Source: Loktanella gaetbuli (GTDB taxonomy: Bacteria > Pseudomonadota > Alphaproteobacteria > Rhodobacterales > Rhodobacteraceae). From it: DNA of 64,000 nt. The DNA lies in the NCBI RefSeq assembly GCF_020531945.1, contig NZ_JAJATZ010000003.1, forward strand, positions 124,001 to 188,000, in the 5' to 3' direction. The notes under the pieces were generated by a model that was not told where the DNA came from, did no database searches, and worked only from the letters and a program-made list of their open reading frames with translations. The position numbers were made by a program, and so were the translations under genes. Positions 9,750-18,513 of the stretch are shown one piece after another. Numbering within the stretch: the stretch's first letter is position 1; each line of letters starts with the position of its first letter.

Positions 9750-10229
9750 TGCGGCGGTCCTCTTCAAGGTTTTCGAGAAATGCAACGGCCAGCGTAAAGT
9801 CGGCCACGGTCATCTGTCGCACTTCGTGTGGCAGTTTGCGAAAGTGGTGGCAGACGGCCATGACCAGGTAGTCATCGCCGCCTGCCCTCAGGCGTTTTTT
9901 GCCTCGGGGACCGTCTCGCCCGTGCCGATATCCTGCATGATCTGGATCAGCTCCGCTGCGGTGGCCTTGCCCGTCAGCGTTGCGCGACTGATCGCATCGA
10001 CCTTGAAGGCCTGCGTGCCGTCTTCGTTCTGTGCCTGGTGCAAAACAAAGTTCACGATCAGCGCGCTTTCGTCATCCGGGCGGATGCCTTTGTTGATCAT
10101 GTCTTTCCGGGCCAAAGTGATATGACGCGGGAACCAAAGATCGACGCCCCAGGCGGGAACGTGAACTTTGACACGATCGTTCTTGCGATCTTCGTGGGCA
10201 CGCTCGATGGCCGCCAGAATATCGCTCAT
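9742..10229 (-). CDS. Tail assembly chaperone fusion made by -1 frameshift (gpGT-like)
   Basis: This is the longer product predicted when ribosomes slip back one base on A-AAA-AAC at 9900-9894. It holds 112 residues read in the upstream frame followed by 50 residues read in the -1 frame, ending at TGA 9744-9742, eight bases into the tape-measure gene. The -1 extension has no good start of its own directly after the upstream stop. Lambda G/GT and many other siphophages make such a pair just ahead of the tape measure; the long form recruits tube subunits to the tape measure. The fusion has not been tested experimentally here. Confidence 0.8.
9860..9900 (-). promoter_or_regulatory. Programmed -1 ribosomal frameshift site
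   Basis: On the minus strand the codons GCA AAA AAC form the canonical heptamer A AAA AAC (9900-9894). Directly after it CGCCTG and CAGGCG can pair around an AGGG loop (9894-9879), and a second hairpin ATGAC/GTCAT follows at 9875-9860. The first hairpin is closer to the heptamer than usual; the second lies 18 bases away. The 0-frame stop is only two codons past the heptamer, while the -1 frame stays open for 50 codons. Confidence 0.85.
9888..10229 (-). CDS. Tail assembly chaperone (gpG-like), unshifted product
   Basis: This 113-residue helical protein lies between the tail tube gene and the tape measure, where lambda G sits. It ends GETVPEAKNA, and the codons for its last Ala-Lys-Asn make a perfect slippery heptamer. 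Its start overlaps the tail tube stop as ATGA. It would bind the tape measure in a fixed ratio with the frameshifted form. The family is called from position and the frameshift signal more than from motifs. Confidence 0.8.
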   Translation of the reverse strand: MSDILAAIERAHEDRKNDRVKVHVPAWGVDLWFPRHITLARKDMINKGIRPDDESALIVNFVLHQAQNEDGTQAFKVDAISRATLTGKATAAELIQIMQDIGTGETVPEAKNA

Positions 10230-10624
10230 GCCTGCACCGTCGCAATGGACAGTGGCCCCTGCCCTTTGATGGAATAGCTCCGGGTCACGGTGCCATTGTA
10301 GCTGGAGTCGACACCATGGCTCTCGATCGTGACGAGGCCGGAGTAGAAGGTTTTCCCCACGCCATCACCTTCGGTGTAGCCCTCGAATTCCAGCTGATCA
10401 CCGGCCCGCAGCGTCTGACCATCGCTGCCATGATCGGCATTCATCTTGATCGACCCCTTCCATGCCTTCTGTGTGACGTCATGGGATTCCCAGTCGTCAA
10501 AGGCAGCAGTCGTATCGGACGTGCTCATCGATTCTTCGATGTCCCAGCCGGTCAGTGCCGTCACCGTCACCTGCGTTCCGGCGTCAAACTTGACCATACC
10601 GTTCTTGCCACTGTGTCGCGCCAT
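10226..10624 (-). CDS. Major tail tube protein
   Basis: This 132-residue protein begins MARHSGKNGMVKFDAG and is beta-rich with many Thr, Gly and Asp residues, like short siphovirus tail tube proteins. It is encoded between the tail completion protein and the tail chaperone, the standard position for the tube subunit. It would stack in hexameric rings to form the tail tube. Its length is at the short end for the family. The ATG has an AGGAGGTCGCT-type leader in front of it. Confidence 0.8.
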   Translation of the reverse strand: MARHSGKNGMVKFDAGTQVTVTALTGWDIEESMSTSDTTAAFDDWESHDVTQKAWKGSIKMNADHGSDGQTLRAGDQLEFEGYTEGDGVGKTFYSGLVTIESHGVDSSYNGTVTRSYSIKGQGPLSIATVQA

Positions 10625-10641
10625 GATAGCGACCTCCTTTT

Positions 10642-11070
10642 TTAGATTTCCAAGGTTTCAGGTTCGCCTTCCGGCGTGCGCAGCACGACGCGGAAAAGCA
10701 TGTTGATAGACCCGATCGGGGTCTGGCTTTCGAGCGAAATGTCGGTTCCGCTCTCAGCAAGGTCATAGATGTCTGACAAGGTGCCCAGCACACCAAGCAC
10801 ACTGGTTTCCGCAGTCACGAGGTGTGCGTCGAGATCGTCCTCGAGATCCTCACCCCCCCGAAACTTGCCCATGACCATGACGTCGATGGTGCGTTCGACG
10901 GTGCCAACATCGATCCGGCGCACCGCTTCGCGTGGCGTACTGACCGCCATGCGAGGCAGCTGGCTTGTGTCACCGACACTCCACCAGTCCTTTTCGACCG
11001 AGACCCCAGAGAAAGCACCGGTCAATGCCGCGCGGAGCACCGTCCGCAACTGCGTCCGCACATGGCTCAT
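10642..11070 (-). CDS. Tail completion / terminator protein (gpU-like position)
   Basis: This 142-residue protein starts MSHVRTQLRTVLRAALTG, an N-terminal helix typical of tail terminator and completion proteins that cap the tail tube and join it to the head. It lies directly upstream of the tail tube gene. Its start overlaps the stop of the small basic protein as ATGA. No motif proves the family, so the call rests on gene order and size. Confidence 0.65.
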   Translation of the reverse strand: MSHVRTQLRTVLRAALTGAFSGVSVEKDWWSVGDTSQLPRMAVSTPREAVRRIDVGTVERTIDVMVMGKFRGGEDLEDDLDAHLVTAETSVLGVLGTLSDIYDLAESGTDISLESQTPIGSINMLFRVVLRTPEGEPETLEI

Positions 11071-11252
11071 TTGCGGCTGTCCTGACGCACGGCCTTCCCC
11101 GTAGCGGCATCAGCGACCTTTACACGTTCGGCACGGCCCGCCTGTTCCAGATCACGCGCCTGCTGCGGTGCTGCATCGAATTCCTCGCTGCGCTTTTTCT
11201 TGATGGAAGCCAAGGTCATCAAGGCCTTCATTCTCACGGTGTCCTTTGACAT
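11067..11252 (-). CDS. Small charged phage protein
   Basis: This 61-residue, Lys/Arg/Glu-rich helical protein is tightly embedded in the head-tail operon. It overlaps the next gene as ATGA and shares one base with the previous stop (TGATG). I do not recognise a family. The tight coupling on both sides argues that it is real and translated with its structural neighbours. A connector or assembly factor would fit, but that is a guess. Confidence 0.6.
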   Translation of the reverse strand: MSKDTVRMKALMTLASIKKKRSEEFDAAPQQARDLEQAGRAERVKVADAATGKAVRQDSRK

Positions 11253-11575
11253 CAGTATTCCTCTCTCAGGATGTAGATGCGGAAACGGTCCGTCGCTGGG
11301 CTTTCGTTCGGGTCTTCGTAGCTGACCAGATATCGGCGCCCATCAGGTGCAATGACCAGGTCACCTTCAGAAAGACCCAGCAGCACCGTGCGAGGCACCT
11401 TGAAGACAGGCAGATAGTCCACAACGGCCTGACCGGCTTCGCCCGAGACCTCGACCCGCTCCAGGCGGACCATTCCGCGCACAGTGACGCGCGGCTGGCC
11501 TTGGGGTTCGACAATGACGGAATCGCCGAAGATGCCGGTAAGCGCCCCGGCGATCCCATCAAAAACTGTCGTCAT
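11252..11575 (-). CDS. Head-tail joining protein (gpFII-like)
   Basis: This 107-residue protein begins MTTVFDGIAGALTGIFGD and ends with a beta-rich part (DLVIAPDGRRYLVSYEDP). Both length and pattern resemble lambda FII-type head completion proteins, which form the interface between the filled head and the tail. It follows the decoration protein gene with a one-base overlap (TGATG), as expected for that role. Confidence 0.75.
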   Translation of the reverse strand: MTTVFDGIAGALTGIFGDSVIVEPQGQPRVTVRGMVRLERVEVSGEAGQAVVDYLPVFKVPRTVLLGLSEGDLVIAPDGRRYLVSYEDPNESPATDRFRIYILREEY

Positions 11576-11907
11576 CAGCGAGCAGCACCGTCCAAAAGAA
11601 CGTCGCCCAGGTCGCTCGGGTTTGCGGCGACAGTGAAGGCGACACCGACGAGCGTATTGCCGCTGGCCGTGGTCGTCATCACGCTGTTTGTGGCATCCCA
11701 GTAGACCTTTGCGCCGACAGTCCAGGCCTGAGCACTGGCTTTGGGCAGGGCGAAGACCCCACGACGAACCAGTACCACCTCTTCGCCGGTGGCCGCATCA
11801 CCTTGGGCCACGCCCGTAAGAGCGCCGACAGCAAGAAACTGACCGGACACAACATCCGCAGCCGCAGTAACAGTGACGTTTTCGCCCTGCTGGATAAAAT
11901 TTTTCAT
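11575..11907 (-). CDS. Capsid decoration protein (DUF2190-like)
   Basis: This 110-residue protein starts MKNFIQQGENVTVTAAADV and contains alternating short beta strands with Gly-Ala-Thr stretches, like the DUF2190 capsid cement proteins encoded next to major capsid genes. It probably stabilises the expanded shell. I chose ATG 11907 because a GGAG site lies about ten bases upstream; the open frame continues into a terminator hairpin upstream and is not used there. Confidence 0.8.
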   Translation of the reverse strand: MKNFIQQGENVTVTAAADVVSGQFLAVGALTGVAQGDAATGEEVVLVRRGVFALPKASAQAWTVGAKVYWDATNSVMTTTASGNTLVGVAFTVAANPSDLGDVLLDGAAR

Positions 11908-11956
11908 GACATTCTCCGAAAGCCGAGGGCGCGCGACCATCGCGGCCCTGTGAAAC

Positions 11957-11986
11957 AAAAAGGGCACCGTTAAAGGTGCCCTTTTC
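11957..11986 (-). terminator. Hairpin between capsid and decoration genes
   Basis: AAAAGGGCACC at 11958-11968 pairs perfectly with GGTGCCCTTTT at 11975-11985 around a six-base loop. The arms end in A and T runs, so it resembles an intrinsic terminator in both directions. It lies between the protease-capsid gene and the decoration gene of the late operon, where partial termination would raise capsid mRNA relative to downstream genes, or the hairpin could protect the 3' end. Confidence 0.7.
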
Positions 11987-12009
11987 AGTGAGTGCTGGCG
12001 GCGAGCGCC

Positions 12010-14106
12010 TTATGCGCCTGCGTTCTTGTAGGCCCCACGATACTCGCCCGGGGCAGCACCGAACATATGCCGGGCATTCATGGTGACCTTGTCGGGGTTC
12101 ATACCCTCGATGGTCTCGACCGTCGGGCTTTCGTAGCCTTCCAGGTACGCGACCGAGATCGGGGGCAGATCGGAGCTCACCAGATACCAGGCGGTATCCG
12201 AACCACCAGCAGCAGCCCCGATGTTCGGAATGGCGTAGGGCGTCACGCTGTTCGTGAACGGGTTCACGTCGGCCGTCTTGGCGGGCTGGATCCCGGACAC
12301 AAACTGCATCGCAGTCAGTTCCAGCGCCGGCGGGACAATCAAGCGGTCTGCGACGAGATTGAGGAAGTCATCGGGGTCCTTGGAGCCAAAGGCGGTCTGC
12401 TCCCACATGGCCTTGCGCGCGGCACCGATCGATGTCGGCGAAATCACCGCACCGCTGGCCGCGAGGTTCTTGTGATCCACATGGAACAACGCCTTGCCGT
12501 CTGATTTCAGAACCGCGTTTTTTCGGAACAACTCCCAGACCATCTTCGATTCCATCACCCGGGCGGCCATTGCGAACTCGCGCGGGATACGATTGAACGC
12601 GCCCATGTCATCGTTGATGACAGCCTCGAAGGTCAGGCTGATTGTCCGGCCCTTGCGCTGGACCTTCAGGCCCTCGGACTCGTCGTTCAGCATCGCTTCT
12701 TGGTATTCGCCGTTTTCCTTGACATCCTTCAGCTGGAAATCGCCACCGAAGCGAACGGCATGAAGTTCACGGAAATCGGACGCTGTCAGCGGTGCGCCGG
12801 TCACGATGTTCCATGCCGACCCGCGACGTTCGTATTCGGCAATCAGGGTCCGGTTCATCACCTCGGTCGTGATGTAGGCGAAGTCAGAGACGCCATGCGC
12901 GCCGCCCATCATCGTGGTTGACCGCATCCCTGCGCGAATGGCGTCGCTGGTCGAAAAGGTCTGCCGCTGGCCTGCAAGGGCCATCGCCAGACTGCGAAGC
13001 CGCAAGCCACGATAGTCAGCGCCTGGGCCATCATAGTTACCCATCATCGCCAAGATCATGCCTTCACGACGCGTCTCACCTTCGTCGCGCGTGATCGTTG
13101 CACGTGCCGCGGGCTGAACCGGCGTCTGTGACGCGGCCATCACGGCCAGCATACGCGCACTTGCCGATTCAACGGTCACACCTTCTTCGATCAAACCGTC
13201 AACCTGCTCGGCGGTCAGCTGGTTTGACGACATGAATGGGGCAGCCATTTCACGAATGGAACGGGCGCGTGCACGCTCCGCTGTCTGCGCTTGCATCCGG
13301 ACGTCGTCGAGGTCCGGCGTATTCACCGCCATTTGCGGCGATGCTGCGGTGTTGGGCGTGACCGTGGTCGCCGCCGGGGTCGGTGTATTGGGCATATCTG
13401 CCTCCGTCTGTGTGGCCAGTGCGGCCGGTTGCTGACCGGCGGGTGCGGTCGGGGTGGATACGGGCGCGCCCTGCATCCGGGTGAACTTGTCGGAATGCAT
13501 CCGCAGGCGTTCGATCGCCGCATGATGCATGTCGGCTGCCGTGGCAGCGGTCAGGTCAGAAAGGGTGGAGGCAGAACCACTGATTGCATCCGCAAAGCCA
13601 GCAGCGACGGCGGCCTCGGCGTCGTACCAGGTTTCTTGGCGCATGATTTCGCGCGCTTGTTCCGGCGTGATACCTGCGCGGGCCGCATAAACCTTGGCAT
13701 ATCCGTTCGACAGAACGCCCAGCTGGTCTGCGGACTGCCGATGATCTGCCTCGTCCCCAACCGTCAGCCAGCTCGGATCGTGGATCATCAAAAACGATCC
13801 CGCCGACATTTCGATGCGGTCGGCAGACATGATCATCAATGACGCAGCAGACGCTGCAAGTCCCTGCACCACGACAGTCACGACACCCGAATGCGCCTCG
13901 ATCGCCGCGCGGATTGCTTCGCCCTCGTAAGCAGAACCGCCCGAGGAATTGACCCGGATCGTGACGTCGCCCGGGATGAGGGCCAGCGCCTCGCGTACCA
14001 TGCGCGGCGTGAAGTACCCGCTGTCCACAAAATCATCGAACCGGTCTGGCAGGACGTCACCCTCGAGAACGATTTCACCGTTAAAGATCAGATCCTGACC
14101 TCTCAT
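12010..14106 (-). CDS. Fused ClpP-like prohead protease and major capsid protein
   Basis: Residues 1 to about 190 form a ClpP-type serine protease: GLAASAAS carries the likely nucleophile Ser86 and MIHDPS the likely His109. A Thr/Pro/Ala-rich linker (about 200-270) and a helical scaffold-like delta region (about 270-340) follow, then an HK97-fold capsid domain to residue 698. Phages usually encode protease and capsid separately; fused forms are known. The protease should cut the scaffold segment away during head maturation. The start overlaps the portal stop as ATGA and is preceded by AAGGAA. Confidence 0.93.
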   Translation of the reverse strand: MRGQDLIFNGEIVLEGDVLPDRFDDFVDSGYFTPRMVREALALIPGDVTIRVNSSGGSAYEGEAIRAAIEAHSGVVTVVVQGLAASAASLMIMSADRIEMSAGSFLMIHDPSWLTVGDEADHRQSADQLGVLSNGYAKVYAARAGITPEQAREIMRQETWYDAEAAVAAGFADAISGSASTLSDLTAATAADMHHAAIERLRMHSDKFTRMQGAPVSTPTAPAGQQPAALATQTEADMPNTPTPAATTVTPNTAASPQMAVNTPDLDDVRMQAQTAERARARSIREMAAPFMSSNQLTAEQVDGLIEEGVTVESASARMLAVMAASQTPVQPAARATITRDEGETRREGMILAMMGNYDGPGADYRGLRLRSLAMALAGQRQTFSTSDAIRAGMRSTTMMGGAHGVSDFAYITTEVMNRTLIAEYERRGSAWNIVTGAPLTASDFRELHAVRFGGDFQLKDVKENGEYQEAMLNDESEGLKVQRKGRTISLTFEAVINDDMGAFNRIPREFAMAARVMESKMVWELFRKNAVLKSDGKALFHVDHKNLAASGAVISPTSIGAARKAMWEQTAFGSKDPDDFLNLVADRLIVPPALELTAMQFVSGIQPAKTADVNPFTNSVTPYAIPNIGAAAGGSDTAWYLVSSDLPPISVAYLEGYESPTVETIEGMNPDKVTMNARHMFGAAPGEYRGAYKNAGA

Positions 14107-15521
14107 ATCGCTGTTCCTTCCTCTGTTTCAGACCGACCAAATCGAGTCAGATCCTCTTTGATTTCTTTCGCGATCTGGTCGGGATCGTGGCCGCGTTCAC
14201 GGATTTTGCGGGACCGGCTGGTCAGACCGCCTTTGATCTCGTCGAGGTCTGCACGGGTTTCCTTTGCCGGATCGATCAATGCGCGGCTTTGGGCCGTCCA
14301 ATCGATCTTGTCGGGGACTGGCGGCATTGATGGTTCGGTCTTTGCCTGGAGCGCCCAGACGTCCAGCAGCCACCGACTCATGCCATCAAGGAATTGCTGA
14401 ATGATCAGCACCTGCTGCCAGACCTGAACCATACGATCCATTTCCATGCGGCCCATCTTGCCCGAGCTGAAATTGACGCCACGCAGATCGCCGGAAAGGC
14501 TCTCAAAGGTGATACCGACGCCCATCGCAATCGCCGCCAAGCCTTGCCGCATGAATTCCTGATAGCCGTCGACTTTCGGCGGGTTGCTGGCGGTCGCTTT
14601 CTGCCCGGGCTTCAGCCCAACAATGGCCCCCGGTGCAAGTTCAGCGATCGATGCTCCGTCATACGACGGGTCGTCCTCTTCAGACTCAATGAAATAGGCC
14701 AGCAGTGAGGCAACACGCTGCTTCAAGATTTGCGCCTCCTGATAGTCCGAGAGCTCGCCAAGCGTCATCATCACTGGCGCAAGCCATGGCACACCGCGCA
14801 TCTGCCCGGGACGTTCCGTACGGCGGATGTGCAAGATCTGTCCCGCAGGAATTCGCGAAGACGTCAATTTTCCTTTGGTCCAGTAGCTCTGATCCCCCGG
14901 GTGACGATCAAACAAATGATACGCCTCAATGCGGCCCGTGGGGCCGTATTCAATGCCTTCGATCACCTCGTTCCGGCCATAGCTGGTCAGGGTCTCGTCC
15001 AAGTGGTCAGCTTCCATGACCTGAACCTGCATCAGTAGAGGCAACTTTTTTTCAAAACGCCGATCGCGAATGCGCTGACGCACCAGCACTTCCCCGTCAG
15101 AAAATACCGCGTTCATGATCTGCTCTTGGAGCCCGACAATCGTGTGCACGCCGTAGCTATCGATCGCCGGCGACATGAGATGCTGACGCAAAATATTCGT
15201 CACCTCTGTATCGGTCTCAGGGTCTTCCATCGTGACGGACGGCATGATGCCAGTCCCGATCACGTTGTTGGTCACGACCGCCTGCGCACGGGCGGCCCAC
15301 GGGCGGTTGCGGATCATGTCGCGTGACAAATTGCGCATCCGCGCACGACTTGAGCCAGCAGCAGCGTCTGCACCCGTGCCCGGAGCTTTCCATCCGTAGG
15401 TGCGCCGCCCTTTCGAGGACGCGTCATAGTTCATGATCGCCTGCGCAGCGGCGCGCGCCTTCACCCGCTTAAGCCCGCGCTCGGGGGCGACTGAGAGGAC
15501 GATACGATCAATCAGCGACAT
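14103..15521 (-). CDS. Phage portal protein (lambda gpB family)
   Basis: This 472-residue protein has the hallmarks of lambda-type portals, with an N-terminal AASKGRRTYGW-like segment, the conserved NRPWAARAQAVVTNNVIGTG region, and a C-terminal helical stem. Twelve copies form the channel through which DNA enters and leaves the head. It lies between the gpW-like joiner and the protease-capsid gene, the standard order for this morphogenesis module. The size is typical. Confidence 0.93.
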   Translation of the reverse strand: MSLIDRIVLSVAPERGLKRVKARAAAQAIMNYDASSKGRRTYGWKAPGTGADAAAGSSRARMRNLSRDMIRNRPWAARAQAVVTNNVIGTGIMPSVTMEDPETDTEVTNILRQHLMSPAIDSYGVHTIVGLQEQIMNAVFSDGEVLVRQRIRDRRFEKKLPLLMQVQVMEADHLDETLTSYGRNEVIEGIEYGPTGRIEAYHLFDRHPGDQSYWTKGKLTSSRIPAGQILHIRRTERPGQMRGVPWLAPVMMTLGELSDYQEAQILKQRVASLLAYFIESEEDDPSYDGASIAELAPGAIVGLKPGQKATASNPPKVDGYQEFMRQGLAAIAMGVGITFESLSGDLRGVNFSSGKMGRMEMDRMVQVWQQVLIIQQFLDGMSRWLLDVWALQAKTEPSMPPVPDKIDWTAQSRALIDPAKETRADLDEIKGGLTSRSRKIRERGHDPDQIAKEIKEDLTRFGRSETEEGTAI

Positions 15522-15524
15522 TGC

Positions 15525-15728
15525 TCACAGCCCCCGCGAGGTGCGAGGATATGTGACCTGCATTGCACCCGGTGCACGCCCCGCGACCTCGGCTTTCATG
15601 ACAGCGATCTGCCGACGCATGGCTGACAGGCTGTCGTACTGGACTTCTTCGTTGCCCACGCGGGCACGGGTCACACCGCGCGCCACCGCAGCTTCAAGGT
15701 TTTCGATGTCGCTTTGGCTATAGGCCAT
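15525..15728 (-). CDS. Head-tail joining protein, gpW-like
   Basis: This 67-residue protein matches lambda gpW in length, gene position between terminase and portal, and pattern: an N-terminal helix (SQSDIENLEAAVARG), a short beta hairpin with the target-like VQYDSLSAM, and a second helix. gpW seals the portal after packaging and gives the tail its docking surface. The three-base gap to the portal gene shows a shared operon. Confidence 0.85.
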   Translation of the reverse strand: MAYSQSDIENLEAAVARGVTRARVGNEEVQYDSLSAMRRQIAVMKAEVAGRAPGAMQVTYPRTSRGL

Positions 15729-15733
15729 CAGGT

Positions 15734-17851
15734 CTACCTTTTCAGAAAGTTGATCCGCTGCGGAGCCGCGGGTGCCGGAGTGCGAGCCTCCACTGGCTGA
15801 GCAGTGGATGCTTGATGATCAGCAACGGCGAATTCGTTTTGTGGTCCGCCGTGAGCCCACGACGGTGGGTTCTCAGGATTGATCCGTCGCAGCCCCTTGT
15901 GCTCGGCGAGCGCCTGCGCCTGGACAGAAAGGTCGGTGTTTTCGTTTCGCCGCTGACCCGGTTTTGGTCGCCAGCCCTTTTCCGTTCTCAGCTCCGCGAT
16001 GAATTCGCGCAGGTGATCGTCCGACATCCATTCAGGCAAAGGGAATGCCGATGCCGCACTTTCAGGCCGGTCAAGTGCCGCGGCGATCGTATCCTTCAGA
16101 CGATCCGTCGCCATATTCAGCAGTTTCACGCCACGCTTGCGCTTGCCCTGCGACGCACGCTCCGGCGCTTCGTGCCAGACCCGGTCGCGCTGATGAAAGC
16201 CACCATGTCCGCGGGAAAGGAACCAAAGCTGCCCTTCTCCGGCGGCGCGCCTGCCGCGCCAGAATTTTTCAGCGTTGTCCGAAACGCCCGGCGCGCCGTG
16301 GAAATCCACGACCACACCGACTGACCGCAGCCCGTAAGACTGTCCTGCGACCGGATATACCTGCATAGCCAGCGGGCAAAGAACATCCCAATCAGCAGCG
16401 AATTTAGCTGGATCAAGCGTCCTTTGCGAACCATCTGACGGTTGCGTCAGGTCTATCCGATCTATCACGGTGCGGCGGCCATCTAGGCCCCACGCAGTGA
16501 CCAGAACAGGGAAATATGTTCCCTGCACATCGACTGTGGTCGTGATAAACCTCGTCCATTCTGGCGCAGTCCCGCGAGGAAGATCATGACGATCACGCTT
16601 CAGATCTTCGAGCGAGACACCCTCACCTTCCGCCCCGTTCATCGGAACATGAGGGACACCACAGTCGACAAAGTGAAACTGCCGTAGGCCCAGCTCGTCA
16701 CCGTCCTCCTCGAACCGCCGCCGTGCGGTCTCATAAGTGGCGACCAGGTTCGCCCAATTCGCAAACGTGGCAGCAGCGCCATTTAAGGCGTAGCTGGCGG
16801 TATCCGTGCCACGCAGATTGCTGTCGCCGATCTCTACAAGAGATCCATCGCGGGCTTCGTGCAGCCACCCACCGTGGCCGGATAGCGCTGTCCGGTTCAG
16901 TTCAAATTTCATGCGGTGTGGGGTCAGCCCGCCACAGTGCGGGCACGCCATTTCCGCTGTCTCGCCAGCATCCATCGGATCGCGCGTTTTGTCGTAGACC
17001 AGACGATCGAAGCGTGGCTCGAACATCTCATCGCAGTCGCGGCATCGCCACATCCAGCGGCCACGCGTCCCACCGTTGTAGAGTGGCACGATCCCCGCAC
17101 TGACTGGCGGCATCATGTGCGGTGCCGACTGCATCGGTGCCCATTCCGGATCTGTTACCTCGAACGCAGGGGTGCTTTCTGCGACAACGGTGCCTCGGCT
17201 CAGAAACGTCTTGATCCGCTGCAAAGACATACCGTGGGGCGTTCCCTCAGGGTTATCTTTCGGCCCCAGCTGCTGAGGCATGTGATCATAGTCCGTCAGC
17301 AGAACGATCTTTTGCTTCCGAGACGACAGCTGCTGCGGAACCGGATAGCCGATCGTCAGACGCATGCCCTGAAATCGCTTGCGACCCATCGAGTCATCAG
17401 TGGCACCGCGCCCGAGCCTGTCATAGACATCCGGGCTGTTGTGGATCGTCGGGTTCAGACTTTCTTCGACCCAGGCGTTCGCGTCGGTTTTCGTCATGTG
17501 GATGACCTGGACCGGTGCCGGATCACACATCACCGCATGCAGCGCCGTTGTGATCAACATGAACGTTTTGCCAGACTGCGACGGACCGACAAAGACCACG
17601 GACCGAAATCGACGCGACTGGGTGATGTCCGCAGGCTCCACCATGTACGGAGTGACATTGCGATCGAACCGCTGCCACACCCCACCTGTCTGTACCCGGA
17701 TATGCCGCTCGGCCGCGTCCGTAACCGACATACGGCTGCTGGGCTGCAACAGCGGAAGGCTGTCAGTCAGGATTTCTTCTACCGTGACAAGCGGCGGCAA
17801 CGGCGGGATGCGCGTCATCCCGCCGCGACCTCTGTCGGGCATCATCACCAT
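15734..17851 (-). CDS. Terminase large subunit (GpA family)
   Basis: This 705-residue packaging ATPase-nuclease carries a Walker A GPSQSGKT at residues 89-96, a Walker B-like VLLTDYD around 183-189, and a zinc-type pair CRDC...CPHC near 270-310. The C-terminal half has the nuclease-domain texture of GpA terminases. It pumps DNA into the prohead and cuts cos ends. It follows the small subunit gene with a two-base gap. Being a GpA type, it suggests cohesive-end packaging. Confidence 0.95.
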   Translation of the reverse strand: MVMMPDRGRGGMTRIPPLPPLVTVEEILTDSLPLLQPSSRMSVTDAAERHIRVQTGGVWQRFDRNVTPYMVEPADITQSRRFRSVVFVGPSQSGKTFMLITTALHAVMCDPAPVQVIHMTKTDANAWVEESLNPTIHNSPDVYDRLGRGATDDSMGRKRFQGMRLTIGYPVPQQLSSRKQKIVLLTDYDHMPQQLGPKDNPEGTPHGMSLQRIKTFLSRGTVVAESTPAFEVTDPEWAPMQSAPHMMPPVSAGIVPLYNGGTRGRWMWRCRDCDEMFEPRFDRLVYDKTRDPMDAGETAEMACPHCGGLTPHRMKFELNRTALSGHGGWLHEARDGSLVEIGDSNLRGTDTASYALNGAAATFANWANLVATYETARRRFEEDGDELGLRQFHFVDCGVPHVPMNGAEGEGVSLEDLKRDRHDLPRGTAPEWTRFITTTVDVQGTYFPVLVTAWGLDGRRTVIDRIDLTQPSDGSQRTLDPAKFAADWDVLCPLAMQVYPVAGQSYGLRSVGVVVDFHGAPGVSDNAEKFWRGRRAAGEGQLWFLSRGHGGFHQRDRVWHEAPERASQGKRKRGVKLLNMATDRLKDTIAAALDRPESAASAFPLPEWMSDDHLREFIAELRTEKGWRPKPGQRRNENTDLSVQAQALAEHKGLRRINPENPPSWAHGGPQNEFAVADHQASTAQPVEARTPAPAAPQRINFLKR

Positions 17852-17853
17852 CG

Positions 17854-18513
17854 TCAGCTGGTCTCCGCCTTGCCACCCTTGCCTGTCATCTGATGGACCG
17901 TCCCGTCGCCGAGGTTATTGCGGCGGATGATCAGACCCATTTCAATCAGGATCGCGTCGCAACGATCTTGAAGGCTCGCCGCTTGATCTGCAGTCAGTCC
18001 GAACTCCTGCTCTGCAAAATCTGGGATGGTCGACAGCGACGTGCGGACATCGACCAACATCTGCTCAAACACGTCTCGAACGCGATCTGCGCGGACCAGG
18101 TCGCCCCGTAGTTCCGCAGCTTTGTTCCTGCGATAGTCTGCATCGGCCCAATCTGCGACGTCCTTTGCGGTCATCGTCGATTGTTCGTCGGCACCTGCCT
18201 CGTCCAAGTTCAGAAACGCCAGCGCCATCTGTTGCGCGATCGCGTCGCCGCGTTGCTTGGTCTGGCGCTGCTGATCCAGTCGCCACATCCGCCAGGCGAA
18301 ACAATGTGACAGCTGGAATTCGTAGGCCTGTCCGTTCCCACCTTGGGACAGGACCGGCATTCCATCCCGGATCCAGCTTGTGATTGAGGGCTCTGAAACG
18401 CGCAGCGCCTCGGCGAGCTGCCCCCGGTTCAGCACACCGTCGTCGACGCCATCTGGCAGAGGGAACGCGTCGACGTCCAGCTCAGTGCCGTCCGCCAATA
18501 CGACCTGTACCAC
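17854..18513 (-). CDS. Terminase small subunit (Nu1-like)
   Basis: This 219-residue protein holds an N-terminal winged helix-turn-helix (about residues 28-60: LNRGQLAEALRVSEPSITSW), as in Nu1-type small terminases that bind the packaging site, followed by long helices for oligomerisation and large-subunit contact. It directly precedes the large subunit gene. The cos site would be expected upstream of it, within about 18514-18640 or further up. Confidence 0.85.
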   Translation of the reverse strand: MVQVVLADGTELDVDAFPLPDGVDDGVLNRGQLAEALRVSEPSITSWIRDGMPVLSQGGNGQAYEFQLSHCFAWRMWRLDQQRQTKQRGDAIAQQMALAFLNLDEAGADEQSTMTAKDVADWADADYRRNKAAELRGDLVRADRVRDVFEQMLVDVRTSLSTIPDFAEQEFGLTADQAASLQDRCDAILIEMGLIIRRNNLGDGTVHQMTGKGGKAETS

